Positions 8,958-17,690 of a DNA stretch of 64,000 nucleotides are shown here, piece after piece. The DNA is from an uncultured Acetatifactor sp. (lineage in GTDB: Bacteria; Bacillota; Clostridia; Lachnospirales; Lachnospiraceae), in the NCBI GenBank assembly GCA_934394515.1, contig CAKRRU010000001.1, positions 3,800 through 67,799 of the forward strand, written 5' to 3'. Under the pieces are notes generated by a model that saw only the letters and a list, made by a program, of their open reading frames with translations, was not told where the DNA came from and ran no database searches. Position 1 is the first letter of the stretch, and each line of letters starts with the position of its first letter. Made by a program: the position numbers and the translations under genes.

Positions 8958-11282
8958 TTATCCCAGTTCCATGCCGAATACCTCTTCCGCATAGGGCTCA
9001 AAATCCGATCTTGTGAAGACCTTTCCGGTCTTGACATACTCGTAGCGGATTGCCTGAAGGTAATGCTTCATGCGCACTTCCTTTCCATCGCCATCCGCCG
9101 CAGCCAGAAACGCTGCGTTGAGAATACAGTTCTTGATATTACCACCCGCAAATTCAAATTTCTCTGCAAGGAAGCGGATATCCACATCCTCTGCCAGAGG
9201 GGTGTCCTTGGGAATCGTCGTCCGCCACAGCATCTCTCTGGTATCCGCATTGGGGAACTGGAATTCCACAATGTATTTCATACGCCGGAAGAAAGCGGGG
9301 TCAATATTGTGTTTGTAGTTGGTGGCCAGCACGGATACTCCGTCATAGGCCTCAACCTCCTGCAGAAGCAGCGCAGTCTTGTTGTTATTGGATGCCTGGT
9401 TGCTTCCTCCATCATCGGAACGCTTTGCGAACAGCGTATCACACTCGTCGAAAAAGAGTACGACATTACACTTCTTTGCCTCCCGGAAGATCATGGAGAT
9501 GGATTTCTCCGTCTCACCCACGTACTTATCAATGACCTTGGAAAGGTCAACGCGGTAAAGTTCAAGATTGAGTTCGTGTGCGATTACCTGCGCACACATG
9601 GATTTACCGGTACCGGGAGCTCCGAACAGCAGCACGGACAAGCCGCGGCCATAGGGATATTTCTTCGTATAATGCCAGTTGTCGTAGACCTGTTTCCGGA
9701 AATTCATCTGGTCGATGGCATGCTCCAGCGTCTCCCTCTGATCCCTGTTCATGACAATGTCTTCAAAACCGAAATTTGCTTTTACCTTGGTGGCTTTCTG
9801 CGTCAGTTCCGAGCTCATCTGATTATTACAGCCCTGAAAAAGTGTGGCCCGTGGAATCAGGATATCCTTGTTCATGGTTGCAAGGCTTCTGGCATTTGCC
9901 AGCGCCGCCTTGATCTTGCCCGGAGTGAACAGGAACTTTGTCGCCATCTCCAGCAGGTCGATGTCATCACCCAGCGCATAATCCTTCGCAAACAGACGCC
10001 AGCACTCCTCTCTCTCCTGCGTCGTAGGCGTCGGAATCTCCAGTTCCGTGAACTCCTCCTTCGTGATATCGCGCATCGGCATTTTTTCCTTGCTCAATGC
10101 GTAGACCAGCAGTCCCTTGCTCACCAGCTTTGCAAAAGCGAGATCCATGTACCCCAGGAACTTATCCTTCTCCTCCTCGTGGAAGGTCAGCTCATCGAGA
10201 CAGCAGCAGGAATTGGTCAGAATACACTCTCTGGTAACCGCCCACAGTGCCTTTTCCACAAAGGTGAAATCATAGACAAAAAGCTTTTTACAGTTGACGG
10301 AGATTGCACCCATCCCGTTCTTTTTGCAGAATTGCTTGATGAAAAATTTCCGTCCGCTTCCCTCATCCCCAAAGAAAGAGAAAATGCGTACCCCCTCACG
10401 ATAGGAGATCTCCATGGCATCCAGCTGCCCCTGATTCGCCATGATCGGATCCAGTTCCCTGTCATCCGTCAGCATCTTGAAAAAGCGGATATAGTTCTCA
10501 TCCAGCTGCATTGGATGCTTACCAAACAGAAAGTCGATAATCCGCTTGTCCGGTGTGACAACAGTGGAGAACGGCATACTTCCGTTTACTCTCAGATCAA
10601 GGATTGGCTGCAGCTGCTCCAGTCCCACCGACATATCTCCATAGGCTCCTGTAATAGAAAACTCACTTCCGTAATACAGCCTTGCTGCCGATTCGATAGT
10701 CGGAGCAGGCAGATTCCCGTTTTCGTTAATGACCTGGAACACCCCCGCATAATCCGTCTGCGTGGATGCCAGGATGCTGCAGGCAAAGCAGAACGTGGTA
10801 AAATGCTCAAACTCCATCTTTTTGCAGAGAGAGTAGAACGGAAGCGCAATCCCCGCTTCCAGCGTCTTTTCAGCCCGCACTTCAATAAACGCCATCATCT
10901 CTTCGCAGTCCGGCTCTCTGACACTGTGGTTTCCCCCCGATGCAACGGTTGCCATCTCTGCGGCATAATCCCCCAGCAGAGCCATCAGTTCGTCACTCAG
11001 TTCCGCCGGCTGCTCCTCTCCGGTCTCCTTGTCCTCACTGTCCCTGACTGTCTCCGAGGAAAAGATATGTATTTTCTCCTGACACATGGTATGGGCGATC
11101 TCCAGATCCGGGTAAAGCACATTTTTATATCCGCCCTGTCCGGACGCAAACAGTCCCTTCATTTCCTCAAGGTACAGATCCATCCGGCTGTTGACACAGG
11201 CAAACAGATAGTCCATATACTCCGGGTATCCGCTAAACGGCTCCCCTTCCAGTTTTCTGTCAAACTTGTCATAGATATTCAC
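8958..11282 (-). CDS. CIS-associated AAA+ ATPase 2, 774 aa (Afp15/Pvc15-like)
   Basis: Same layout as the neighbouring ATPase. The C-terminal AAA+ domain has Walker A GAPGTGKS (about 554-561), Walker B VLFFDECDTLF (about 608-618) and sensor-1 LATN. The N-terminal half contains GDEGSGRK (about 305-312), a P-loop in which the invariant Lys is displaced, so that domain is probably inactive. The start is GTG at 11282 with an AAGGAGGAG site upstream. Linked 17 bp ahead of ATPase 1. Two ATPases in tandem suggest specialised roles, for instance tube capping versus effector handling. Confidence 0.85.
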   Translation of the reverse strand: MNIYDKFDRKLEGEPFSGYPEYMDYLFACVNSRMDLYLEEMKGLFASGQGGYKNVLYPDLEIAHTMCQEKIHIFSSETVRDSEDKETGEEQPAELSDELMALLGDYAAEMATVASGGNHSVREPDCEEMMAFIEVRAEKTLEAGIALPFYSLCKKMEFEHFTTFCFACSILASTQTDYAGVFQVINENGNLPAPTIESAARLYYGSEFSITGAYGDMSVGLEQLQPILDLRVNGSMPFSTVVTPDKRIIDFLFGKHPMQLDENYIRFFKMLTDDRELDPIMANQGQLDAMEISYREGVRIFSFFGDEGSGRKFFIKQFCKKNGMGAISVNCKKLFVYDFTFVEKALWAVTRECILTNSCCCLDELTFHEEEKDKFLGYMDLAFAKLVSKGLLVYALSKEKMPMRDITKEEFTELEIPTPTTQEREECWRLFAKDYALGDDIDLLEMATKFLFTPGKIKAALANARSLATMNKDILIPRATLFQGCNNQMSSELTQKATKVKANFGFEDIVMNRDQRETLEHAIDQMNFRKQVYDNWHYTKKYPYGRGLSVLLFGAPGTGKSMCAQVIAHELNLELYRVDLSKVIDKYVGETEKSISMIFREAKKCNVVLFFDECDTLFAKRSDDGGSNQASNNNKTALLLQEVEAYDGVSVLATNYKHNIDPAFFRRMKYIVEFQFPNADTREMLWRTTIPKDTPLAEDVDIRFLAEKFEFAGGNIKNCILNAAFLAAADGDGKEVRMKHYLQAIRYEYVKTGKVFTRSDFEPYAEEVFGMELG

Positions 11283-11310
11283 GCTGTCTCCTCCTTGCCT
11301 GTCGTCTGCT

Positions 11311-11532
11311 TCACTGTCTCTCCTCTACCCGGAACACCGCCGTCCGGTCAAAGATACTTTTCTCCGTGTTGATTCCTTCAAAAGTCTTTCCCTGAAAGAC
11401 TCCCTGTTCTTCATTCAGAGAGGTCTCCCGCTTCCGGTTCTGATAGGTAAGGGTCTCTTCTTCCTCCACCATGCGGTTTCCGCTGCCGCGCTTCCTCATC
11501 TGCTGCATTGCAAGTCTGTCACTCAGTCTCAT
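11311..11532 (-). CDS. Small hydrophilic protein, 73 aa, family not recognised
   Basis: ATG at 11532 with an AAGGAG site, 29 bp after the SH3-domain gene and 28 bp before ATPase 2, so it fits the operon spacing. It is charged, with a Met/Arg/Gln-rich start and many Glu and Arg residues, and is likely helical or disordered. No cysteines, signal peptide or membrane segment. Probably an adaptor or a small structural component; no function can be assigned. Confidence 0.5.
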   Translation of the reverse strand: MRLSDRLAMQQMRKRGSGNRMVEEEETLTYQNRKRETSLNEEQGVFQGKTFEGINTEKSIFDRTAVFRVEERQ

Positions 11533-11561
11533 AAGCCTCTCCTTATCCGAAAATCCAGGCG

Positions 11562-12032
11562 TCAGTTCCTGTATTCTTCAGGAAAATCTTCCTCCGGGGT
11601 CTCCTCCATCACGATATAATAGTTAAAGACATATCCGCTCTTTTTCCCGGTGGTCACCAGGGACCATTCTTCGCCCCGCTCCAGTACATACCCCGTCTCA
11701 TTCGGCTTCAGTTTGCCCAGGATCTGTCCATCCAGCCCCGGGGTGAGCCTGATATGCAGGGCAGTAATATCCCCCCGCACAGTAAACGCATAATAGACGG
11801 TCTCCTCCGGCTTTGTCTCCGGATCCTGCGCCGGTACTTCCTCCGGTGTCTGTTCCGTTATCTCCCCCGGCGTTTCTTTCGTCTGCGGCTGCAATTCCCA
11901 GTGCTGATTCACATAGACGGGCACCGGAACGTTCTCCTGTCTGTCAAGATACTGCCTGATGACACAGGCAGCTACACCACTGACCAGAAAGAACGCCATC
12001 GCCACAATGATAAGTCCTTTTTGCTTTTTCAT
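11562..12032 (-). CDS. Membrane-anchored bacterial SH3-domain protein, 156 aa
   Basis: Starts at the ATG at 12032, which sits 8-10 bp after GGAGAG; a GTG 9 bp upstream is too close to that site. Lys-rich start, then one membrane segment (about 6-24), then an acidic Pro/Glu/Thr-rich linker (about 35-80). A bacterial SH3 (SH3b) fold follows (about 85-145), with the typical ALHIRLTPGLDGQILGKL and SGYVFNYYI strands. SH3b domains often bind peptidoglycan. The topology places the domain outside the membrane, so this is one of several CIS-operon products that face the cell wall. Confidence 0.75.
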   Translation of the reverse strand: MKKQKGLIIVAMAFFLVSGVAACVIRQYLDRQENVPVPVYVNQHWELQPQTKETPGEITEQTPEEVPAQDPETKPEETVYYAFTVRGDITALHIRLTPGLDGQILGKLKPNETGYVLERGEEWSLVTTGKKSGYVFNYYIVMEETPEEDFPEEYRN

Positions 12033-12077
12033 CCGCCACACTCTCCATGCTTCCTATCTGTCAAAATTTCCGTTGGT

Positions 12078-12977
12078 CTAGCCGGTCGGCAGCTGCACAT
12101 AGATTCCCATGCCCTTGCCGACGTTACTCTTCGCATAGATCGTGCCGCCGTAGTATTCCACGATGGCCTTCGCCTGCGTCAGACCCAGTCCGTTTCCGCT
12201 GATCCGGTTGGAGCCCTGATAATTGAGTTCAAAGATATGAGCCGTTTCCTTCTCTGACAGACCGTTTCCGTTATCCTTGAGTACAACGAAAATATCGTCC
12301 CCCAGGTTCGAGATCGTGATAACAAGAATTCCTGCCCGGTTCATGTATTTGATGGAATTGTCAATAATGTTGCGGAACATGATCCGCAGTCTTGAGGCAT
12401 CCGCCCTGACAAGGATCTTATCATCCGGTGCCGAAATACGGATCTCCAGATGTACCTTCTCCGCAAAAGGCTTCAGCTCCTGAATCGTATCTCTGGCGAT
12501 CTGGATAATGTCGATGGTCTCATTTGGCTGCTCTCCTTCCCCCACCGGCGGCAGGAAATTGGAGAGAAGCTCTTTTTCCCGCTCTTCGGACCGGCTTTTG
12601 ATCTCCTCAGCCTTTGAGAGTGCCTCGTTTAATTCCTCTTGTCTGGCAAGCAGCTCCTGCTGTCCTGCGATGGCCTCTTCCTTCGCCGTGGCTGCTTCCT
12701 CCATTGCCTTGGCGTAGCGTTCCTTCTCCGCCGTGAGTTCATGAACTTTTTCATCAAGTTCCTTGTTTCTGCCTTCCGCCTCTTCCAGCTGTCTGCGGTT
12801 CTTTTCCACCGTCTCCGGGTCACCTGCGTCTGCCAGAAGCACAAATGCCAGCATCAGCACTGCATACAGAATGACCGTGACCATCATGAACATACTGTTA
12901 CCGGTCAAAAATCCATAGAGTATACATGCATAGCAAATGACCGCTACCAGCAAAATGATTTTTTTCTTCGTTGACAT
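12078..12977 (-). CDS. Two-TM histidine-kinase-like ATPase lacking a clear H-box, 299 aa
   Basis: ATG at 12977 behind AAGGGAG; a longer in-frame extension upstream has no matching site. Two membrane segments (about 7-24 and 28-50) lead into a long coiled coil (about 55-140). A HATPase_c domain follows: N-box NIIDNSIKY (203-211), G1 DNGNGL (235-240) and G2 GNGLGL (261-266). No convincing HExxP phosphoacceptor box lies between the coil and the N-box; the only HEL (79-81) is inside the coil. It may phosphorylate in an atypical way, or act as an ATP-dependent switch on the RsbW-like and SpoIIE-like neighbours. There is no response regulator gene beside it. Confidence 0.72.
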   Translation of the reverse strand: MSTKKKIILLVAVICYACILYGFLTGNSMFMMVTVILYAVLMLAFVLLADAGDPETVEKNRRQLEEAEGRNKELDEKVHELTAEKERYAKAMEEAATAKEEAIAGQQELLARQEELNEALSKAEEIKSRSEEREKELLSNFLPPVGEGEQPNETIDIIQIARDTIQELKPFAEKVHLEIRISAPDDKILVRADASRLRIMFRNIIDNSIKYMNRAGILVITISNLGDDIFVVLKDNGNGLSEKETAHIFELNYQGSNRISGNGLGLTQAKAIVEYYGGTIYAKSNVGKGMGIYVQLPTG

Positions 12978-12990
12978 ATCTGCTCCCTTC

Positions 12991-13407
12991 TTACTCCGCA
13001 AGACGCTTTTCGATGGACAGCACATTCCATCCGTCCCGATACTCATATTCCATCTTATCCATAGTATTCTTGATCAGAAAAATTCCCAATCCGCCGATCT
13101 CTCTTTCCTCCACAGGCAGTGTAATATCGGGATCTTTGTGTTCCAGCGGATTGTACGGTATGCCATGATCTCTGAAGGTCATGTGAAATCGTTTCGGATT
13201 CTCCATGATTTTCATCGCAAGGACTGCCTCCCCCGGCTCTCCGCCGTAGGCATAATGCGCTATATTGACAAACAGTTCCTCCGCCGCCATCATGATCTGC
13301 ATCCGTGTCATCTCATCACAGGCGGTCTGTGCCAGCATCCGTTCTACCTGCTCCATCACGGTTCCCATATTCTCATCACATGCAGACAGCTTTAACTCTT
13401 TTTCCAC
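12991..13407 (-). CDS. RsbW/SpoIIAB-like ATP-binding regulator (anti-sigma type serine kinase), 138 aa
   Basis: GTG start at 13407 with an AGGA site. GHKL-fold motifs of the RsbW class are visible: N-box AAEELFVNIAHYAY, G1 FRDHGIPYNP, and G2 EIGGLGIFLI near the C-terminus. Such proteins phosphorylate a STAS-domain partner on Ser or Thr and bind a target, classically a sigma factor. The STAS gene (19,714) and a SpoIIE phosphatase (next upstream gene) are in the same operon, completing a partner switch. No sigma factor is seen in the window, so the target may be a CIS component or a distant sigma factor. Confidence 0.85.
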   Translation of the reverse strand: MEKELKLSACDENMGTVMEQVERMLAQTACDEMTRMQIMMAAEELFVNIAHYAYGGEPGEAVLAMKIMENPKRFHMTFRDHGIPYNPLEHKDPDITLPVEEREIGGLGIFLIKNTMDKMEYEYRDGWNVLSIEKRLAE

Positions 13408-13428
13408 GACATTCCTATCCTTTCTGTC

Positions 13429-15450
13429 TCATCGATATTCAAAGGCAAGCATCGTTATATCATCAAATTGCTCCGCACCGCCCACAAATGCATCGACATC
13501 CGCTCTGACTGCCGGCAGAAGCTGATCCATCGGCTTTCTGCCATAACGGTTCAGACTCTCTAAAAGTCTCTCTTCCCCAAACAGCTCCCTCACACTGTTC
13601 TGTGCCTCCGTCACGCCGTCTGTATACAGAAAAATCCTATCACCATGGGAAAGCTGCAGCTTATGGCTGACATAAGGAATCCCCGGAAGTCCGGCCAGAA
13701 CAAAGCCCGGATCTGTCTTGATCCAGTCAAAGGTATCTCCGTCGTGCATCCACAGCTGCGGGTTGTGTCCCGCATTCACAAATTCCATCTCTCCCGTGCT
13801 GATGGTTATGACCGCCATAAAGGAAGTGACAAACATGCTCTCTTCATTTCCCTCGCACAGCTGATTGTTTACCACCTCGTACACCTTGCCGAGATCATGC
13901 ATCTGACACGCATAGTTTTTAATCAGTGTCTTGGCAATGACCATAAACAGAGCCGCCGGAACTCCCTTGCTGGACACATCGGACATAACGATGGCTAAAT
14001 GGTCATCGTCCGTCATAAAGAAGTCATAGAAGTCTCCTCCCACGGCCTTGGCGGGATCCATCGCAGCAATAACGTCAAATTCCTTCCGGTCAGGGAAAGC
14101 GGGGAATATCTTTGGCAGCATATCCTCCTGGATCTTCGCTGCGACATTCAGTTCTGCGCCGATTCTCTCCCTCTCTGCCGTCACCTTGTTCAGATTCTCA
14201 ATATAATTCTTCAAGTCTACCGTCATGGCGGAAAAAGCATCCGCCAGATTCTTGATCTCGCCGTCAGTATGGATGTCCAGATGGTAGTCCAGATTTCCCT
14301 TACTGATAATCTCGGCTCCATGAGTCAGTTCCTCAATGGGCTCCACCAGCGTCCTGGAAAATGCCGAGGACACCACTCCGACAATGAGCAGCAGCACCAG
14401 TGCAAGAATACCGAAGCTTACAAGTACGTTCCGTATATTCTGCTCTAAAAAGGTGATGGTCGCAGCGGAGCTTTCTGTAATCGCTTCTCCTACATTCTGT
14501 ACCGGCTGCTCCAGACGGCTGTAATCCAGCGCCACAAAGACATCCCAGCCTGTATTTTCGATGGTTGCGCTGCCCAGGATCAACCGCTCCTGATCCAGAA
14601 TTCTTACCGCCACACCGTCATTGAGTTCCTGCTGCATCTGTTTCGTATATTCGGAGAGTTTTTCGTCAAGCTCATCCTGCGTTCCCACGATATAGCTGCC
14701 GTCCTCCGTCAAAAGAAAGACATTCTCGAAAATGTTCTGATCCTGCTGCAGAATCGTATCACAGACATCCGTCAGATAAATGTCCTCTCCGATCACGCCC
14801 TTCAGCTCCCCGTCCACGATGACCGGCATGGAACAGGTCAGCGTCATCTCGCCCGTCAACGCATCCTTATAGGGGGGCATCCAGCAGATGCTTCCGCTCT
14901 CTGCCGCTGCAATATACCAGTCTCTCTCTCTCCGGTCTACCTCGGAGCCGCCGTATTCTATCTCCAGATCAGACAACAGCATTCCGCTCTGGGTCACATA
15001 GTAGATCATGGAACGGCTGTCCTCCGGCAGAATTATATGTATCATATCCCGGACGGATTTTATGCTCTGGAACTCCCCGCTCACCTCCTCATAAGTGACG
15101 CCGGGCTGCAGATATACCAGTGAATCGGAATAAGCGGACTGCTCCGATACCCCGTCTCTGTACAGCTTCTGCAGATAGGATGCCATGACTGTCAGTTCCT
15201 GCTCGATCTCGTCCAGATTGTTCTCCAGCGTGCTGGCATACTCATAGGCAAAGGATTTGACACTGTCCTCCTGGGAGCCCGTCATGATCTCCATATTTTT
15301 AGCATACAGAATGTCCTTCTGCTCCTCCAGACGGTTCCTGACCTCCGTCTTCGTGTGCAGGAACTGTATCACGGATACTGCACCGAGACTGACCAGAGTC
15401 AGCAGTGAGATCATTATCATCATCAAAAATATCTTATTTCGAAACTTCAT
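13429..15450 (-). CDS. Cache-HAMP-SpoIIE membrane serine phosphatase, 673 aa
   Basis: ATG at 15450 with AAGGAG 5-8 bp upstream. N-terminal membrane segment (about 6-28), a large extracellular sensor region of dCache type (about 40-330), a second membrane segment (about 342-365), HAMP (about 368-420) and a PP2C/SpoIIE domain (about 440-670). Metal-binding positions are retained (VGGDFYDF, IVMSDVSSKG, LYTDGVTEA, FDDITM), so it should be an active phosphatase of the RsbU/RsbP type. It would dephosphorylate the STAS protein in response to an outside ligand. The start overlaps the symporter gene's end by 17 bp. Confidence 0.88.
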   Translation of the reverse strand: MKFRNKIFLMMIMISLLTLVSLGAVSVIQFLHTKTEVRNRLEEQKDILYAKNMEIMTGSQEDSVKSFAYEYASTLENNLDEIEQELTVMASYLQKLYRDGVSEQSAYSDSLVYLQPGVTYEEVSGEFQSIKSVRDMIHIILPEDSRSMIYYVTQSGMLLSDLEIEYGGSEVDRRERDWYIAAAESGSICWMPPYKDALTGEMTLTCSMPVIVDGELKGVIGEDIYLTDVCDTILQQDQNIFENVFLLTEDGSYIVGTQDELDEKLSEYTKQMQQELNDGVAVRILDQERLILGSATIENTGWDVFVALDYSRLEQPVQNVGEAITESSAATITFLEQNIRNVLVSFGILALVLLLIVGVVSSAFSRTLVEPIEELTHGAEIISKGNLDYHLDIHTDGEIKNLADAFSAMTVDLKNYIENLNKVTAERERIGAELNVAAKIQEDMLPKIFPAFPDRKEFDVIAAMDPAKAVGGDFYDFFMTDDDHLAIVMSDVSSKGVPAALFMVIAKTLIKNYACQMHDLGKVYEVVNNQLCEGNEESMFVTSFMAVITISTGEMEFVNAGHNPQLWMHDGDTFDWIKTDPGFVLAGLPGIPYVSHKLQLSHGDRIFLYTDGVTEAQNSVRELFGEERLLESLNRYGRKPMDQLLPAVRADVDAFVGGAEQFDDITMLAFEYR

Positions 15451-16735
15451 TTTTCTCCTTCTTCCCCTTTCCCGGCACAACGAGGGCTGTCACTGCTATA
15501 TTGGAATATACGCTGGAAAATACAGCGATCGGATCAAAAAACGGTATGGTCGCCAGATAGATCAATACGATGGTCTCACTGGGGATTCCTAACGGTGTCA
15601 ATATAATGCTTAACATGGAGACCGCCACAACCCCCGGCGCACCGATGATCGACAGGGAAAAGGCAATGGCCCCGATCAGTATGACAATGATCGTCTGGAC
15701 GGTAACGTCCACCGGGTAAATGCTGGTGCCGTATACGGCTGCGATGGCACCGCTGGCGATTACACCGTATTGGAAGGTCGTTATCCCGATAGGCAGAATT
15801 GCCTTGGTCACTTCTTCATCCAGCCCCAGTCTGTCCACCGAATCCTCCATGGCCACCGAAATGGAAGCGATACAGCTGCTCGTTCCGAAGGCGACGAAAA
15901 AGGTCTTCCTGATTGCCTTCAGATGCTCCTTCACGGAAAGTCCCGTTCTCACCTGTATGATGCAGAAAGCGATCAATGTAAGCAGGAGCATAACGCCCCA
16001 CTGGAGCAGGATAAACTTTCCTACCACGCCCATCATCTGTACCAGATCGCACTCTGCGAACTGCACGGCGAGCATTGCACACATACCGAAGGGTAAAAAC
16101 AGCAGGATGTCTTTCACAAAATGGCAGAACATCTGATAGATTCCCTCCAGGCCAGCCGTTATGACATCTGTTTCTTCCGCCGGAAGGATTCCAAGCAGGA
16201 CACCCACTACCACGAAGAAGAAGATGATCTGCATCATATTGTTATTGCTCAGTGACTCAAATATATTCGTAGGCACCGTATCCGTAAGAAATTCTGCCAT
16301 GGAAAAGCTGTTCTCCGTCACTTCCTGGCTTATCTCCGGATCATAATAGCTCACCGTATAAAAGGTGATGGCATCTGCATTGTCTTCGGTGTTGGTAAGC
16401 TGCTGGATCGCATCCGCACTGGGCGTTGCCCATGCTCTGCACAGGAAGCTTACCCCTGTTCCGACAGCGGCCGCCGCCAGCAGTCCACAGATGACGATCA
16501 GGATCCATCTTAACATAATCCCCTGTGTCTTATGTCCCACCAGCCTCCGCAGATTGACTGCCACTGCCGTGGAGACAATGGGTATGACACACATTTTCAG
16601 CAGATTCAGATATACCGTTGAAAACGGTCTCAGAATCGGAACCAGCGGCTTTGCGAAGAAAGCGATCAGGAATCCCGCAAGTATGCCGACAAACAGCGTG
16701 ACCGGCGAGGAAAGTATCTTATTCATTCTCTTCAT
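15434..16735 (-). CDS. Divergent dicarboxylate/amino acid:cation symporter (SDF family), 433 aa
   Basis: Multi-pass membrane protein of the GltP/DctA fold with the usual order: N-terminal helices, an HP1-like Ser-rich stretch (FGTSSCIASISVAM), TM7, and an HP2-like GAPGVVAVSM loop. The TM7 NMDGT cation/substrate motif is not recognisable (the region reads TTFQYGVIAS), so coupling or substrate use may differ from canonical carriers. The ATG at 16735 is the better of two Met choices because GGGGAGG lies 6 bp upstream. It overlaps the solute-binding protein gene by 17 bp and the phosphatase gene by 17 bp, so the three are probably made in fixed ratio as a sensing unit. Confidence 0.78.
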   Translation of the reverse strand: MKRMNKILSSPVTLFVGILAGFLIAFFAKPLVPILRPFSTVYLNLLKMCVIPIVSTAVAVNLRRLVGHKTQGIMLRWILIVICGLLAAAAVGTGVSFLCRAWATPSADAIQQLTNTEDNADAITFYTVSYYDPEISQEVTENSFSMAEFLTDTVPTNIFESLSNNNMMQIIFFFVVVGVLLGILPAEETDVITAGLEGIYQMFCHFVKDILLFLPFGMCAMLAVQFAECDLVQMMGVVGKFILLQWGVMLLLTLIAFCIIQVRTGLSVKEHLKAIRKTFFVAFGTSSCIASISVAMEDSVDRLGLDEEVTKAILPIGITTFQYGVIASGAIAAVYGTSIYPVDVTVQTIIVILIGAIAFSLSIIGAPGVVAVSMLSIILTPLGIPSETIVLIYLATIPFFDPIAVFSSVYSNIAVTALVVPGKGKKEKNEVSK

Positions 16736-17675
16736 CCTGTGCCTCCCCGCTGTAATATTCGTCATATCTCTTGTGAATGTCGTCGATCGTCAGCTTCGGT
16801 GACATGGCGAGATACATATTTACATAGTCCTGAAGTTCTTCATTCTCTTTGGAGACAGCCACACAGAACTCGTCCTTGATGTCGGAATAGACATAGACAT
16901 CCGTGTAGATCTGGAGTTCCCTGTCCCTGCAGATCTCGGAATAGAATTCCAGTTCTCCGCAGAAATAAGCAAATACCTTGTTATGCTTTACCAGCTCCAC
17001 CGCTTCTGCGTAGTCCTTCGTCTCGACGATCTCGCAGTCCGGGAACAGTTCCCGGCACAGATCTACATGGGAGGTCCCGGCAATGACTGCGATCTTCTCC
17101 CCGGAAGTCTTGAGGTAGCCTGCGGGATTCTGGGTCACTCCCCGCTGTACCGCCGCCTGCTTGTTGATCATCACCGCCATTCCGATGGACAGATAGGGCT
17201 CCGACAGTCTTACCCGCAGCGCCCTGTCCAGTGTCCTGCTGTAGGTGGCGACCACCATATCGATTTCCCCGTTCTCCAGCTGCTTTGTCAACTCATCATT
17301 GTTGGCGGCCTCTCTGGAAAAGACGATATCTACGCCGAGGGAGTCTGCAATGCTTTTCGCCAGTTCCACATCCGTCCCCGACATATTTCCTTCTCCGTCT
17401 TCCTCATAAAAAGCCAGCAGATCGTCTCTGGGAATCCCAGCCACCAGAACACCCCGCTCCTTTATCTCCTCTATTCCACCGGGTGGTGTCCCCCGGCTGT
17501 TGTTCTCCCCGCTGTTTCTATCTTCCGTTTTCGCCGGAATCGTCTGCTGTTTTGTCTCCTGTGCCAGTTCCTCCGCTTCCACCGTTTGGGAAGTGGGAAC
17601 CATAACAGATAAAGCAGCAGACAGCACTGCTAAAATTCCAAGGGTGGCCACAACCTTTGTGCCTTTGAACTTCAT
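16719..17675 (-). CDS. Family-3 extracellular solute-binding protein, 318 aa
   Basis: ATG at 17675 after AGGAGG. Signal sequence or N-terminal anchor (Lys start, hydrophobic about 8-27) without a lipobox Cys. After a low-complexity linker, the SBP_bac_3 fold begins at about residue 70 (IKERGVLVAGIPRDD), continues through GTDVELAKSIADSLGVDIVF and ends near 300. These proteins bind amino acids or similar small ligands. No ABC permease is nearby. Instead it is fused by overlap to the symporter and Cache-phosphatase genes, which suggests ligand presentation to a sensor rather than ABC import. Confidence 0.82.
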   Translation of the reverse strand: MKFKGTKVVATLGILAVLSAALSVMVPTSQTVEAEELAQETKQQTIPAKTEDRNSGENNSRGTPPGGIEEIKERGVLVAGIPRDDLLAFYEEDGEGNMSGTDVELAKSIADSLGVDIVFSREAANNDELTKQLENGEIDMVVATYSRTLDRALRVRLSEPYLSIGMAVMINKQAAVQRGVTQNPAGYLKTSGEKIAVIAGTSHVDLCRELFPDCEIVETKDYAEAVELVKHNKVFAYFCGELEFYSEICRDRELQIYTDVYVYSDIKDEFCVAVSKENEELQDYVNMYLAMSPKLTIDDIHKRYDEYYSGEAQDEENE

Positions 17676-17690
17676 GACACTTTCCTCCTG

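Noticed and set aside
8745-11372. 875-residue open frame on the + strand, antisense to the ATPase genes
   Set aside because: It mirrors the codon bias of the AAA+ gene on the other strand, has no ribosome site or protein-like composition, and overlaps two well-supported genes.
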